Assembly: GCF_004526235.1 (NCBI RefSeq)
Contig: NZ_CP038159.1
Span: forward strand, 2,232,001 to 2,296,000
Reading direction: 5' to 3'
DNA from: Sphingobacterium sp. CZ-2
GTDB lineage: Bacteria; Bacteroidota; Bacteroidia; Sphingobacteriales; Sphingobacteriaceae
DNA length: 64,000 nucleotides
Part shown: positions 52,193 through 61,000 of the stretch, one piece after another
How the letters are laid out: each line of letters starts with the position of its first letter
Position numbering within the stretch: position 1 is the stretch's first letter
Translations under genes and position numbers: made by a program
The notes under the pieces: model-generated
The model's input: only the letters and a program-made list of their open reading frames with translations
What the model was told of the DNA's origin: nothing
Database searches by the model: none

Positions 52193-52624
52193 ATGAATGA
52201 AAACAGCAGAAAGCAGTTAAAAAAGGGCGGGCGTCCTCTAAAAAACGATCCCGCTAAAATCCGGTACACGATTTCCTTTAATGAGGAAGAGCATGCCCGT
52301 TTTCTTGACTTATTTGAAAAGTCCGGTATGCAGGTTAAGGCACATTTTATAACCTCTTGCATCTTCGATAAGACGATAAAATCTGTTAAAATAGACAAAG
52401 GAACAATTGATTTTTATATGCGATTGACTTCGTTTCACAGTCAATTTCGATCTATTGGCGTGAATTATAATCAGGTCGTAAAGCTATTGTATAAGAACTT
52501 TTCGGAGAAAAAGGCAGCAGCATATCTCTATAAATTGGAAAAACATACGGCTGAAATGACCGCCTTGTTTAAAGAAATTGTCCAGATAACGGAAGAATTT
52601 GATGTAAAATATCTGAAAAAATAA
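52193..52624 (+). CDS. mobA: Mobilisation accessory protein MobA
   Basis: 143 residues from ATG 52193 (a GTG at 52190 is in frame). KKGGRPLKNDPAKIRYTISFNEEEHARFLDLFEKSGMQVKAHFI is a ribbon-helix-helix-like DNA-binding start, followed by helical MobC/MobA-type sequence (FYMRLTSFHSQFRSIGVNYNQVVKLLYKNFSEKKA, where GVNYNQ is the family signature). It probably binds oriT and helps the relaxase. It ends 8 bases before mobB. Confidence 0.9.
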   Translation: MNENSRKQLKKGGRPLKNDPAKIRYTISFNEEEHARFLDLFEKSGMQVKAHFITSCIFDKTIKSVKIDKGTIDFYMRLTSFHSQFRSIGVNYNQVVKLLYKNFSEKKAAAYLYKLEKHTAEMTALFKEIVQITEEFDVKYLKK

Positions 52625-52632
52625 CAGCAGAA

Positions 52633-53913
52633 ATGATTGCGAAAATTGGTAGAATCGCAAATTTATACGGAGCCTTGGCATATAATCAGCTCAAAGTGGA
52701 GAACGAAAATGGACAAATTTTGTTCGCCAATAAGATAATTGAAACTGCTAACGGACATTATTCCGTAGCACAATTAGCCCAATCTTTTGCTCCTTATCTC
52801 ATCGCCAACCGCAATACCGAGAAACATACGTTGCATATTTCGCTCAATCCTGATCCCAAGGATAATGTAGATGATGATAAGTTTAGGGAAATGGCGGAAG
52901 AATATATGCGTGAAATGGGTTACGGCGAACAGCCTTTTGTGGTCTTCAAACATACCGATATTGACCGTAGTCATATCCATATCGTATCGGTCTGCGTGGA
53001 CGAACAGGGCGTGAAAATTTCGGATAGTTTTGAGAAAATGCGGTCTATGAGTGTATGCCGTGAACTGGAAAGAAAACACGGTCTGATACCCGCAACGGAC
53101 AAAGAACGTAATCACAATGATAAGGTTTTTCGTCCGGTGGATTATCGGGCAAGTGATATAAAAAGTCAGATTGCTTCGGTCATTCGCCACTTGCCGAACT
53201 ATTATCAATACCAAACTTTGGGAGAATACAATGCTTTGCTTTCCCTGTTCAATATTACCACCGAGAAAGTGGAGGGAGAATTACACGGAAAGGCACAGCA
53301 GGGTTTATTGTACATTCCATTGAATGAGAAAGGCGAAAAAGCAGGACATCCGTTCAAGGCTTCGTTTTTCGGAAAGAACGCAGGGCTTCCGGCTTTGGAA
53401 TTGCATTTTGCGAAATGCAAAACAACCCTGAAAGATACCGCAACCAAACAGACTTTAAAATCAGCCGTTACCATTGCCCTGCAATCAACGGTTGACGAAT
53501 TGAGCTTTAAAAAACAGTTAGGCGAGCAAGGTATCAATGTAGTGATACGCAGAAACGATACCGGACGAATTTACGGTATGTCGTTCATTGACCACAACTC
53601 TAAAAGCGTTTGGAACGGTTCACGATTGGCAAAAGAACTTTCTGCCAATACCTTTAATGATTATTGGAACAATAATATCAAAGCGGAGATTAAAGAGCCA
53701 GTTGCACCCCTACCAAAATTGTCCAAACCGACTGATACGGAGGATTTACCTGCGGAAGAACCACATCATTTGTTCGACTTCTTAAATACTGAAAAACACG
53801 AAGACGGTTTGATAGAAGCCTTTGGAGGTTTGCTCATACCTGAAGCACAGGGGGAAGATTACGAGGAACAGGATTTTGCTAATAGGATGAAGAAAAAGAA
53901 AAGAAGACTATAG
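52633..53913 (+). CDS. mobB: Relaxase MobB
   Basis: 426 residues. The relaxase domain (1 to about 170) shows NTEKHTLHISLNPDP and the three-histidine motif FKHTDIDRSHIHIVS, with a likely catalytic Tyr in the N-terminal GALAYNQLK. It would nick oriT and lead the strand into the recipient. The C-terminal third is acidic and ends in a basic MKKKKRRL tail. In related elements mobC follows directly; here a mer operon of about 1.4 kb lies between. Confidence 0.92.
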   Translation: MIAKIGRIANLYGALAYNQLKVENENGQILFANKIIETANGHYSVAQLAQSFAPYLIANRNTEKHTLHISLNPDPKDNVDDDKFREMAEEYMREMGYGEQPFVVFKHTDIDRSHIHIVSVCVDEQGVKISDSFEKMRSMSVCRELERKHGLIPATDKERNHNDKVFRPVDYRASDIKSQIASVIRHLPNYYQYQTLGEYNALLSLFNITTEKVEGELHGKAQQGLLYIPLNEKGEKAGHPFKASFFGKNAGLPALELHFAKCKTTLKDTATKQTLKSAVTIALQSTVDELSFKKQLGEQGINVVIRRNDTGRIYGMSFIDHNSKSVWNGSRLAKELSANTFNDYWNNNIKAEIKEPVAPLPKLSKPTDTEDLPAEEPHHLFDFLNTEKHEDGLIEAFGGLLIPEAQGEDYEEQDFANRMKKKKRRL

Positions 53914-53974
53914 TAAGTCATCTTTTGGAATTAAAATCTGCTTTTAAAACGATTTGTTAAATTGTATTTTAGCA

Positions 53975-54005
53975 TTTGCTTAAATAAACGAATTAACTAT
54001 ATTTG
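53975..54005 (+). promoter_or_regulatory. Promoter of the arsR-merTP operon
   Basis: TTTG (53975-53978), 19 bases, TATATTTG (53998-54005): a perfect Bacteroidota consensus promoter. The arsR ATG is at 54010, so transcription would begin at or next to the start codon (leaderless). Between the boxes, ATTTGCTTAAATAAACGAAT (53974-53993) is an imperfect palindrome (7 of 10 pairs) suitable as a regulator site; the operator is inferred. Confidence 0.75.
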
Positions 54006-54009
54006 CACT

Positions 54010-54384
54010 ATGGGTAATAATTCTTGTATACGTCAACAAGCAGACATTGAACAAATAAACCGCTGTAAAGACCGGGTTTTAGAGCTTAACGATTCGTTTG
54101 ATTATTTATCGAATGGGCTTGAATTGGCAGGAAATACCGTAAGACTTAAAATTCTCTTCCTACTTTACGAAGAAAAACGACTTTGTGTTTGCGATATAAG
54201 CGACGTTCTTGGAATGACAATCTCGGCAGTTTCACAACATTTACGAAAACTTAAAGACCGTAATCTAGTAGAAACAGACAGGGAGGCCCAAACTATTTTT
54301 TATTCATTGACCAAGGAATATGAAAAATTGCTAAAACCGTTTTTTAAAATACTTGATGAAAACAAAGTCATAGAAGCAATATGA
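54010..54384 (+). CDS. ArsR/SmtB-family metal-responsive repressor
   Basis: 124 residues from ATG 54010 (MGNNSCIRQQADIEQINRCKDRV); the frame is open to 53962, but the consensus promoter lies inside that stretch. The winged helix-turn-helix has LAGNTVRLKILFLLYEEKRLCVCDISDVLGMTISAVSQHLRKLKDRNLVETD. Cysteines in LCVCD sit where ArsR-type sensors bind thiophilic metals, and the N-terminal C6 and C19 resemble CadC-like extensions. Linked to merTP, it probably senses Hg(II) or another soft metal. Its stop overlaps the merTP start (ATGA at 54381-54384). Confidence 0.9.
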   Translation: MGNNSCIRQQADIEQINRCKDRVLELNDSFDYLSNGLELAGNTVRLKILFLLYEEKRLCVCDISDVLGMTISAVSQHLRKLKDRNLVETDREAQTIFYSLTKEYEKLLKPFFKILDENKVIEAI

Positions 54385-54974
54385 AAACAAACAACAAACT
54401 TATCGGCGCAGGACTTTTGACTGCAATTGCAGCTTCACTTTGTTGCGTTACACCAGTTTTGGCTCTCATTGCAGGAACAAGCGGACTTGCCTCCACTTTT
54501 TCTTGGCTTGAATCTTTCAGACCGTATTTTATCGGTTTGACAATTTTGGTTCTTGGTTTTGCTTGGTATCAAAAGTTAAAGCCTAAAAAGCAAATTGATT
54601 GCAATTGTGAAACAGCAGAAAAACCAAAATTCATTCAGTCGAAAACGTTTTTAGGAATTGTAACATCATTTGCAATAGTAATGCTTGCTTTTCCATATTA
54701 TTCAAGTGTTTTCTACCCAAAGACAGAAAAGCAAATCATAATAGTGGACAAATCCAATATTGAAAAAGTAGAATTTACGATTAGCGGAATGACTTGTGCA
54801 AGTTGTGAAGAACACATAAATCACGAAGTGAATAAATTGATAGGGATTGTCAATCTAAAAGCTTCTTATGAAAATGGAAATACAATCGTAGAGTTTGACA
54901 ACTCGAAAACAAATATTTCTGAAATTGAAAAAGCAATAAACTCAACAGGGTATTCTGTAACCGCGAAAAATTAA
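54381..54974 (+). CDS. merTP: MerT-MerP fusion mercuric transport protein
   Basis: 197 residues. The MerT-like part has three membrane segments: helix 1 carries the Cys pair (AASLCCVTPVLALIAG, C21-C22), then SFRPYFIGLTILVLGFAW, a cytoplasmic loop with DCNCE, and FLGIVTSFAIVMLAFPYY. The C-terminal HMA domain (about 128-197) has GMTCASCEEHINHEV, equivalent to periplasmic MerP. Such fusions bring Hg(II) into the cell, normally for MerA, but no mercuric reductase gene lies in this window. The second gene of the arsR operon. AT-rich relative to the mob genes, consistent with separate acquisition. Confidence 0.9.
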   Translation: MKTNNKLIGAGLLTAIAASLCCVTPVLALIAGTSGLASTFSWLESFRPYFIGLTILVLGFAWYQKLKPKKQIDCNCETAEKPKFIQSKTFLGIVTSFAIVMLAFPYYSSVFYPKTEKQIIIVDKSNIEKVEFTISGMTCASCEEHINHEVNKLIGIVNLKASYENGNTIVEFDNSKTNISEIEKAINSTGYSVTAKN

Positions 54975-54981
54975 AATTAAA

Positions 54982-55188
54982 ATGGAAATCAAATTGCAAT
55001 CAATAATCACTTGCCCCAACTGCGGACACAAGAAAGAAGAAACAATGCCGACAGATGCTTGCCAATATTTTTACGAATGTGAAAAGTGCAAACATGTTCT
55101 TAAACCAAAGCAAGGCGACTGTTGTGTTTATTGTAGTTATGGAAATGTTCCTTGTCCACCTATTCAGCAAAACAAAAAATGTTGCTAA
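54982..55188 (+). CDS. GDCCVxC-domain small cysteine-rich protein
   Basis: 68 residues with three cysteine clusters: ITCPNCGHKK, YECEKCKHVL and GDCCVYCSYGNVPCPPIQ, ending KKCC. GDCCVxC proteins are known neighbours of mer transport genes, and some homologues are selenoproteins (family knowledge); here all positions are Cys codons and no in-frame TGA is seen. It probably binds mercury or another soft metal in the cytoplasm as a small chaperone. It lies 8 bases after merTP and ends the operon. The following 200 bases to mobC hold a weak hairpin (55263-55285) and nothing else. Confidence 0.8.
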   Translation: MEIKLQSIITCPNCGHKKEETMPTDACQYFYECEKCKHVLKPKQGDCCVYCSYGNVPCPPIQQNKKCC

Positions 55189-55388
55189 CGGGTATAAAAC
55201 AAAAGAAGGTCGATATAACTAAAGTATTTTTATTTTACTACCTATAAATATTACTATATAAAAGGGGTATAGAAGCTATACCTCTTAGACCCAGCCGAAC
55301 CCTGCCACTCACCGCCATCCACTACCACTTTTCCAAAGCCAATCTTTATAGTCTTTAAATTCACGCCCGAACATTAAAATTAAAAATA

Positions 55389-57389
55389 ATGCAAGGAGAA
55401 GACGATTTAAGAGGTTTAGCCAAAATAATGGCTTTTATGAGAGCAGTTAGTATTCTATTAGTACTGATGCATCTTTATTGGTTTTGTTATGGTTTCTTTA
55501 TGGAACGTGGCTGGACACTAGAAGTAATCAATAAAATATTAGGGAATTTTGACCGAACAGCCGGTTTGTTTTCGCATACTTTATATACCAAAGTATTTGC
55601 AATCGTGTTATTGGCTTTAAGCTGTTTGGGAACCAAAGGCGTGAAGAACGAGAAGATAACCTGGTCAAAGATTTACGTGGCTTTGGGAATTGGTTTTTTG
55701 CTGTTCTTTCTGAATACACCACTGTTAAAGTTGTCGCCCATCATTGGCACATTCTTTTATATACTGACTATCGGACTAGGTTATATTGCTTTGCTGATGG
55801 CTGGGGTTTGGATAAGCAGGTTATTGAAAAACAACCTGATGGATGATGTTTTCAATATGGAGAACGAAAGTTTTATGCAGGAAACCAAATTGATGGAAAA
55901 TGAATATTCCGTAAACCTGCCTACTAAATTTTGGTACAATAAAAAGGAACACAAGGGCTGGATCAATATCGTAAATCCTTTCAGAGCAACGATTGTTTTG
56001 GGGACTCCGGGTTCTGGTAAATCGTATGCCGTCGTTAACAATTATATCAAGCAACAAATTGAAAAAGGTTTTTCGATGTATATCTACGATTTCAAGTTTG
56101 ACGACCTTTCTACTATTGCTTATAATCATTTATTGAAACATCAGGATAAGTACGAAATAAAACCAAAGTTCTACGTCATCAACTTTGACGATCCACGCAA
56201 GAGCCATCGTTGCAATCCGCTCAATCCAGATTTTATGACTGACATATCCGATGCTTACGAAGCCGCTTACACGATTATGTTGAACCTCAACAGAAGCTGG
56301 ATACAAAAACAAGGAGATTTCTTTGTCGAATCTCCAATTATTCTTTTAGCGGCTATCATCTGGTTTTTAAAAATTTACGAGAATGGTAAGTATTGCACCT
56401 TTCCACACGCCATTGAATTGCTGAATAAAAAGTATTCGGATGTATTTACCATTTTAACTTCGTATCCTGATTTGGAAAACTATCTTTCACCATTTATGGA
56501 TGCTTGGCAAGGCGGAGCACAAGACCAGTTGCAGGGACAAATTGCATCGGCTAAAATCCCTTTGTCACGAATGATATCACCGCAGTTGTATTGGGTTATG
56601 ACAGGCGATGATTTTTCATTGGACATCAACAACCCGAACGAGCCGAAGATTTTGTGCGTGGGTAACAATCCCGACCGTCAAAATATCTACTCCGCAGCTT
56701 TGGGCTTGTACAACTCCCGAATTGTCAAGCTCATCAATAAGAAAGGACAATTAAAGAGTTCGGTTATTATAGATGAGTTGCCCACGATTTATTTTAGAGG
56801 GTTGGACAATCTTATCGCAACGGCGAGAAGTAATAAGGTGGCTGTGTGCTTGGGCTTTCAGGACTTTTCGCAGTTGATACGTGATTACGGCGATAAAGAA
56901 GCTAAAGTTATTCAAAACACCGTAGGTAATGTATTCAGTGGACAGGTTGTAGGAGAAACGGCAAAAAGCCTTTCGGAACGTTTTGGAAAAGTATTACAGA
57001 AACGTCAAAGTATGACGATAAACCGTAATGATAAATCAACTTCTATTTCTACACAATTAGACAGCCTTATTCCGGCTTCCAAAATTTCAACCTTAACGCA
57101 GGGTATGTTTGTCGGTTCTGTATCGGATAATTTTGACGATCGTATCGAACAAAAGATATTTCACGCAGAAATCGTGGTCGATAATGAAAAGGTAGCCGCC
57201 GAAACAAAAGCCTATCAAAAGATACCGCAAATCCTATCCTTTGTAGATGAGCAAGGCGAGGATAAAATGAAGCAGGAAATTGAAAGCAATTACCGTCAGA
57301 TAAAATCAGATATTCTGCATATCGTCGAAAGTGAAATGGAACGGATTAAGAATGACCCGAACTTACAGCATTTGATACAGCAAGAGTAA
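55389..57389 (+). CDS. mobC: Type IV coupling protein MobC (VirD4/TraG-like)
   Basis: 666 residues: N-terminal membrane helices (ILLVLMHLYWFCYGFF, IVLLALSCLGT, IGFLLFFLNTPL, FFYILTIGLGYIALLMAGVWI), Walker A GTPGSGKS (about 205-212), Walker B SSVIIDELPT (about 458) and the late LGFQDFSQLIRDYG motif of coupling ATPases. It links the relaxosome to the mating channel and pumps DNA. It is probably the original neighbour of mobB, now separated by the mer operon. Complete in length. Confidence 0.93.
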   Translation: MQGEDDLRGLAKIMAFMRAVSILLVLMHLYWFCYGFFMERGWTLEVINKILGNFDRTAGLFSHTLYTKVFAIVLLALSCLGTKGVKNEKITWSKIYVALGIGFLLFFLNTPLLKLSPIIGTFFYILTIGLGYIALLMAGVWISRLLKNNLMDDVFNMENESFMQETKLMENEYSVNLPTKFWYNKKEHKGWINIVNPFRATIVLGTPGSGKSYAVVNNYIKQQIEKGFSMYIYDFKFDDLSTIAYNHLLKHQDKYEIKPKFYVINFDDPRKSHRCNPLNPDFMTDISDAYEAAYTIMLNLNRSWIQKQGDFFVESPIILLAAIIWFLKIYENGKYCTFPHAIELLNKKYSDVFTILTSYPDLENYLSPFMDAWQGGAQDQLQGQIASAKIPLSRMISPQLYWVMTGDDFSLDINNPNEPKILCVGNNPDRQNIYSAALGLYNSRIVKLINKKGQLKSSVIIDELPTIYFRGLDNLIATARSNKVAVCLGFQDFSQLIRDYGDKEAKVIQNTVGNVFSGQVVGETAKSLSERFGKVLQKRQSMTINRNDKSTSISTQLDSLIPASKISTLTQGMFVGSVSDNFDDRIEQKIFHAEIVVDNEKVAAETKAYQKIPQILSFVDEQGEDKMKQEIESNYRQIKSDILHIVESEMERIKNDPNLQHLIQQE

Positions 57390-57426
57390 TAAAGGTACAA
57401 GTGGAAATTTTTAGTATAGACTAAAA

Positions 57427-57476
57427 AATATTGGCGATACTTCTTCTTAAATTTAGTATGGAGTGTCGCCAATATT
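57427..57476 (+). terminator. Hairpin after mobC
   Basis: AATATTGGCGA (57427-57437) pairs with TCGCCAATATT (57466-57476), followed by GTTTTG. A large loop (28 bases) makes it a weaker terminator candidate, but it sits 38 bases after the mobC stop. Confidence 0.6.
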
Positions 57477-57548
57477 GTTTTGAACAGTATGTAAAACAAA
57501 TATTCAGAATGAAAAAGGATATTATATAAAATAGTAATTATTCAAAAC

Positions 57549-57585
57549 AATGCAATGCCATTGCATTACTTTTTTACTAACTTTG
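57549..57585 (+). promoter_or_regulatory. Promoter with 9-1-9 palindromic operator of the RND operon
   Basis: AATGCAATG-C-CATTGCATT (57549-57567) is a perfect 9-1-9 palindrome, symmetrical like Fur-family sites, placed just upstream of a consensus -7 box TAACTTTG (57578-57585). The start codon is at 57595. The last gene of the operon in the window encodes a Fur-family protein, which makes feedback control by that protein the simplest reading. Binding is inferred. Confidence 0.7.
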
Positions 57586-57594
57586 CAAAAGAAT

Positions 57595-57930
57595 ATGAAA
57601 GTCTTTTTTTCCATATTGGCAATTTATATGATGGCGGTATTTTTAATGCCTTGTACCGATATGTATGAAAAGGAGAGTTTTCAAAACCATAACCATTCAG
57701 AAGAATTAGCCCATAAAGCAAGCCACGACCATCAGGAAAAACCTGATATGTGCAGTCCGTTTTGTTTATGCGGTTGTTGTGGAATGGTGTCGGGCATAGT
57801 GCTTCAATGGAATGTATATAACTTAGTTAAGAAGACCTTTGACTTGTCTAAGGCCAAAGTTTACTATAAATCTATCTTTATATCCCTCTATCTGGGAGAA
57901 ATTTGGCAACCGCCAAAGATTAATGCATAA
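57595..57930 (+). CDS. DUF6660-type His/Cys-rich exported protein
   Basis: 111 residues from ATG 57595 (MKVFFSILAIYMMAVFLMPC); the frame is open to 57550 but the promoter and operator lie there. After the signal come a His-rich part (NHNHSEELAHKASHDHQE), a Cys cluster (MCSPFCLCGCCG), a hydrophobic stretch and the ending EIWQPPKINA. It shares signal, Cys cluster and IWQPPKIN ending with the protein at 46258-46569. It is probably an envelope metal-binding protein of the RND operon; exact role unknown. Confidence 0.75.
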   Translation: MKVFFSILAIYMMAVFLMPCTDMYEKESFQNHNHSEELAHKASHDHQEKPDMCSPFCLCGCCGMVSGIVLQWNVYNLVKKTFDLSKAKVYYKSIFISLYLGEIWQPPKINA

Positions 57931-57978
57931 TTTTTAATGTTTAAATGATTACAGCTTAATGCTAACAGCGTTAGCTTG

Positions 57979-58008
57979 GTTTTTAGGGTATTTATATTCC
58001 CTAAAAAC
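57979..58008. other. Perfect hairpin between DUF6660 gene and RND pump gene
   Basis: GTTTTTAGGG (57979-57988) pairs with CCCTAAAAAC (57999-58008) around a 10-base loop. GCTAAC-AGC-GTTAGC (57961-57975) and AATCAT-T-ATGATT (58011-58023) flank it. No T-run follows, so simple termination is unlikely; RNA processing, partial attenuation or a second regulator site are possible. Confidence 0.5.
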
Positions 58009-58059
58009 ATAATCATTATGATTTTATCATTATTTATCCATCATTAATCATCACAAAAA

Positions 58060-61000
58060 GTGTTAAATAACATTATAAAATTCTCTATAAAGAATAAGTT
58101 CATTATAGGATTAATGACCTTATTACTCATCATTTGGGGGGTATGGAGTGCCACGAAAATCCCCATTGATGCCCAACCTGACATTACAAACAATCAGGTT
58201 CAGATTATTACCCTGTCACCAACATTAGCAGGACAGGAGGTGGAGCAACTGGTTACATTTCCTGTAGAGCAAAGTATCGTCAATCTTCCCAAAGTAGAAG
58301 AAATAAGAAGTGTTTCGAGGTTTGGACTATCTGTTGTAACCGTAGTGTTTCAAGACAATGTCGATATTTATTTTGCAAGACAGTTGGTAAGCCAACAGCT
58401 GAAAGAAGCACAAGACCAGATACCTGATGGAGTTGGAACGCCTGAACTTGCTCCTGTCAGTACAGGTCTTGGCGAAGTGTACCAATACATTCTCCATCCC
58501 AAACAAGGAAGCGAAGATAAATATTCTGCAATGGATTTACGGACAATGCAGGATTGGATTGTCGCCAGACAACTTTACGGTACTCCGGGAATTGCAGAAG
58601 TTAATAGTTTCGGCGGTCTGCTCAAACAATACGAGGTATCCGTTGACCCTAACCGCATCAAAGCGATGGACGTCAGTATCTCCGATATTTTTACTGCACT
58701 CGAAAACAACAACCAAAATACCGGAGGCGCTTATATTGATAAGAAACCCAATGCATACTTCATTCGGGGAATTGGTTTAGTCACTTCACTGGAAGATGTA
58801 GGTAATATTGTTGTTAAAAATACGGAAAGTGTTCCGGTATTCATCAAAGATGTAGCAAAAGTACAATTTGGTCACGCTACCCGATACGGAGCAATGACCT
58901 ATAACGGCGAAGTAGATGCTGTGGGAGGTATTGTAATGATGCTCAAGGGAGAAAACACTGCTACGGTCGTAAAAAACATCAAAGAAAAAATACCGGTTAT
59001 CCAACAATCTCTACCCGATGATGTGGTCATAGAACCTTATTTGGATAGAATGAACCTGGTAGATAGAGCGATAAGTACTGTCGAAAAAAACCTAATTGAA
59101 GGTGCATTAATCGTAATATTTGTATTGATTATCTTCTTAGGGAATTTCAGGGCAGGTTTAATCGTCGCATCAGCTATACCGTTATCAATGCTTTTTGCAT
59201 TGGGAATGATGAGGTTATTTGGCGTAAGTGCCAACCTGATGAGTTTGGGAGCTATTGATTTCGGATTGATAGTGGACGGTTCGCTGATCGTTGTTGAAGC
59301 CACAATGCACCATTTGGGCTTACGGAAATCCACTCAAAAACTTACGCAGGCAGAAATGGACGAGGAGGTGTATGAATCTGCAAGAAAAATCCGTACGAGT
59401 GCAGCATTTGGAGAAATCATTATCCTCATTGTTTATATTCCTATCCTTACTTTGGTCGGCATAGAAGGAAAAATGTTTACGCCAATGGCGCAGACCGTAA
59501 GTTTCGCCATTTTGGGAGCTTTGATTTTGTCCTTTACCTATATCCCGATGATGAGTGCCTTGTGTCTGTCTAAAAAACCGATTACCAAAAGGAATTTTTC
59601 AGACAAAATGATGGACTATCTTCAAGGGGTTTATAAGCCTTTGTTAGAAAAAGCCATTCGGATAAAATATGTGATTATTGCGGTTGCCGTCGGACTTTTT
59701 ACCATTAGTATATTCCTTTTTTCACGGATGGGCGGAGAGTTCCTGCCAACATTGGGCGAGGGCGATTTTGCTTTCCATTGTATTTTGCCGCAAGGAACAT
59801 CCTTAAGCCAAAGTCTGGAAACCTCTATGCAGGCATCTAAGATAATCAAGGAGTTTGACGAAGTAAAAATGGTTGTAGGAAAAACGGGGGCTGCCGAAGT
59901 ACCGACAGACCCGATGCCGCCCGAAGCGACCGACCTGATGATTATTCTTAAACCACAGGACGAATGGAAAACAAAGAAATCGTATGACGAACTTTCCAAT
60001 GAAATGATGGAGAAACTCGAAGTTATTCCCGGTGTATTCTTTGAAGCCAACCAGCCGATACAGATGAGGTTTAATGAACTGATGACGGGTATCAGGCAAG
60101 ATGTAGCTGTGAAAATATTCGGAGAGAACCTCGACAGTTTGTTGATTTATGCCAATAAAGCCAATGCCATTATTCAAACGGTAGAGGGTGCAACCGCTCC
60201 GCAGGTAGAACGGATAGCAGGTCTTCCACAGATTAATATCGAATACGACCGTACCCGAATAGCCAACTATGGCTTGAATGTACAGGAGATAAACGATATT
60301 GTCAGTACTGCGTTTGCAGGTAAATCAGCAGGCGTGGTTTATGAAAATGAGCGTAGATTTGATTTGGTGGTACGGCTTGATGAAGAACACCGCAGTTCTA
60401 TTGAGGATGTGAGCAATCTGTTTATTCCACTTCCAAACGGAGAGCAGGTTCCACTTTCGCAGGTTGCCAACATTGACTATAAATTAGGTCCTGCACAAAT
60501 CAGCCGTGAAGGAGGAAAACGAAGGATATATGTCGGATTTAATGTACAAGGGCGGGATGTAGCAAGTGTTGTAGAAGAAATTCAGGATAAGTTGGCTGAA
60601 CAGGTTAAGCTACCGACAGGATATTATTTTACCTATGGCGGTCAGTTTGAGAACCTCCAAAAAGCTACTGACAGATTACTGATTGCAGTACCTATCGCCC
60701 TGCTTTTGATTTTTATCTTATTGTACTTCACGTTTCATTCGTTCAAGGAAGCCGTTTTGGTCTATACAGCTATCCCGATGAGTGCTATTGGAGGTGTGTT
60801 TGCCCTATTGTTGAGGGATATGCCATTCAGCATATCAGCAGGTGTAGGGTTTATCGCTTTGTTTGGTGTTGCTGTTCTGAACGGGATTGTACTGATTTCC
60901 ACATTCAACAGATTGGAAAAAGAGGGTTGGAACGAGATTATCCCGAGAATTATCGAGGGGGCTAAAACAAGACTAAGACCCGTATTAATGACAGCGTCGG

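Noticed and set aside
54982-55188. Selenoprotein form of the GDCCVxC gene
   Set aside because: All relevant codons are TGT or TGC; there is no in-frame TGA.
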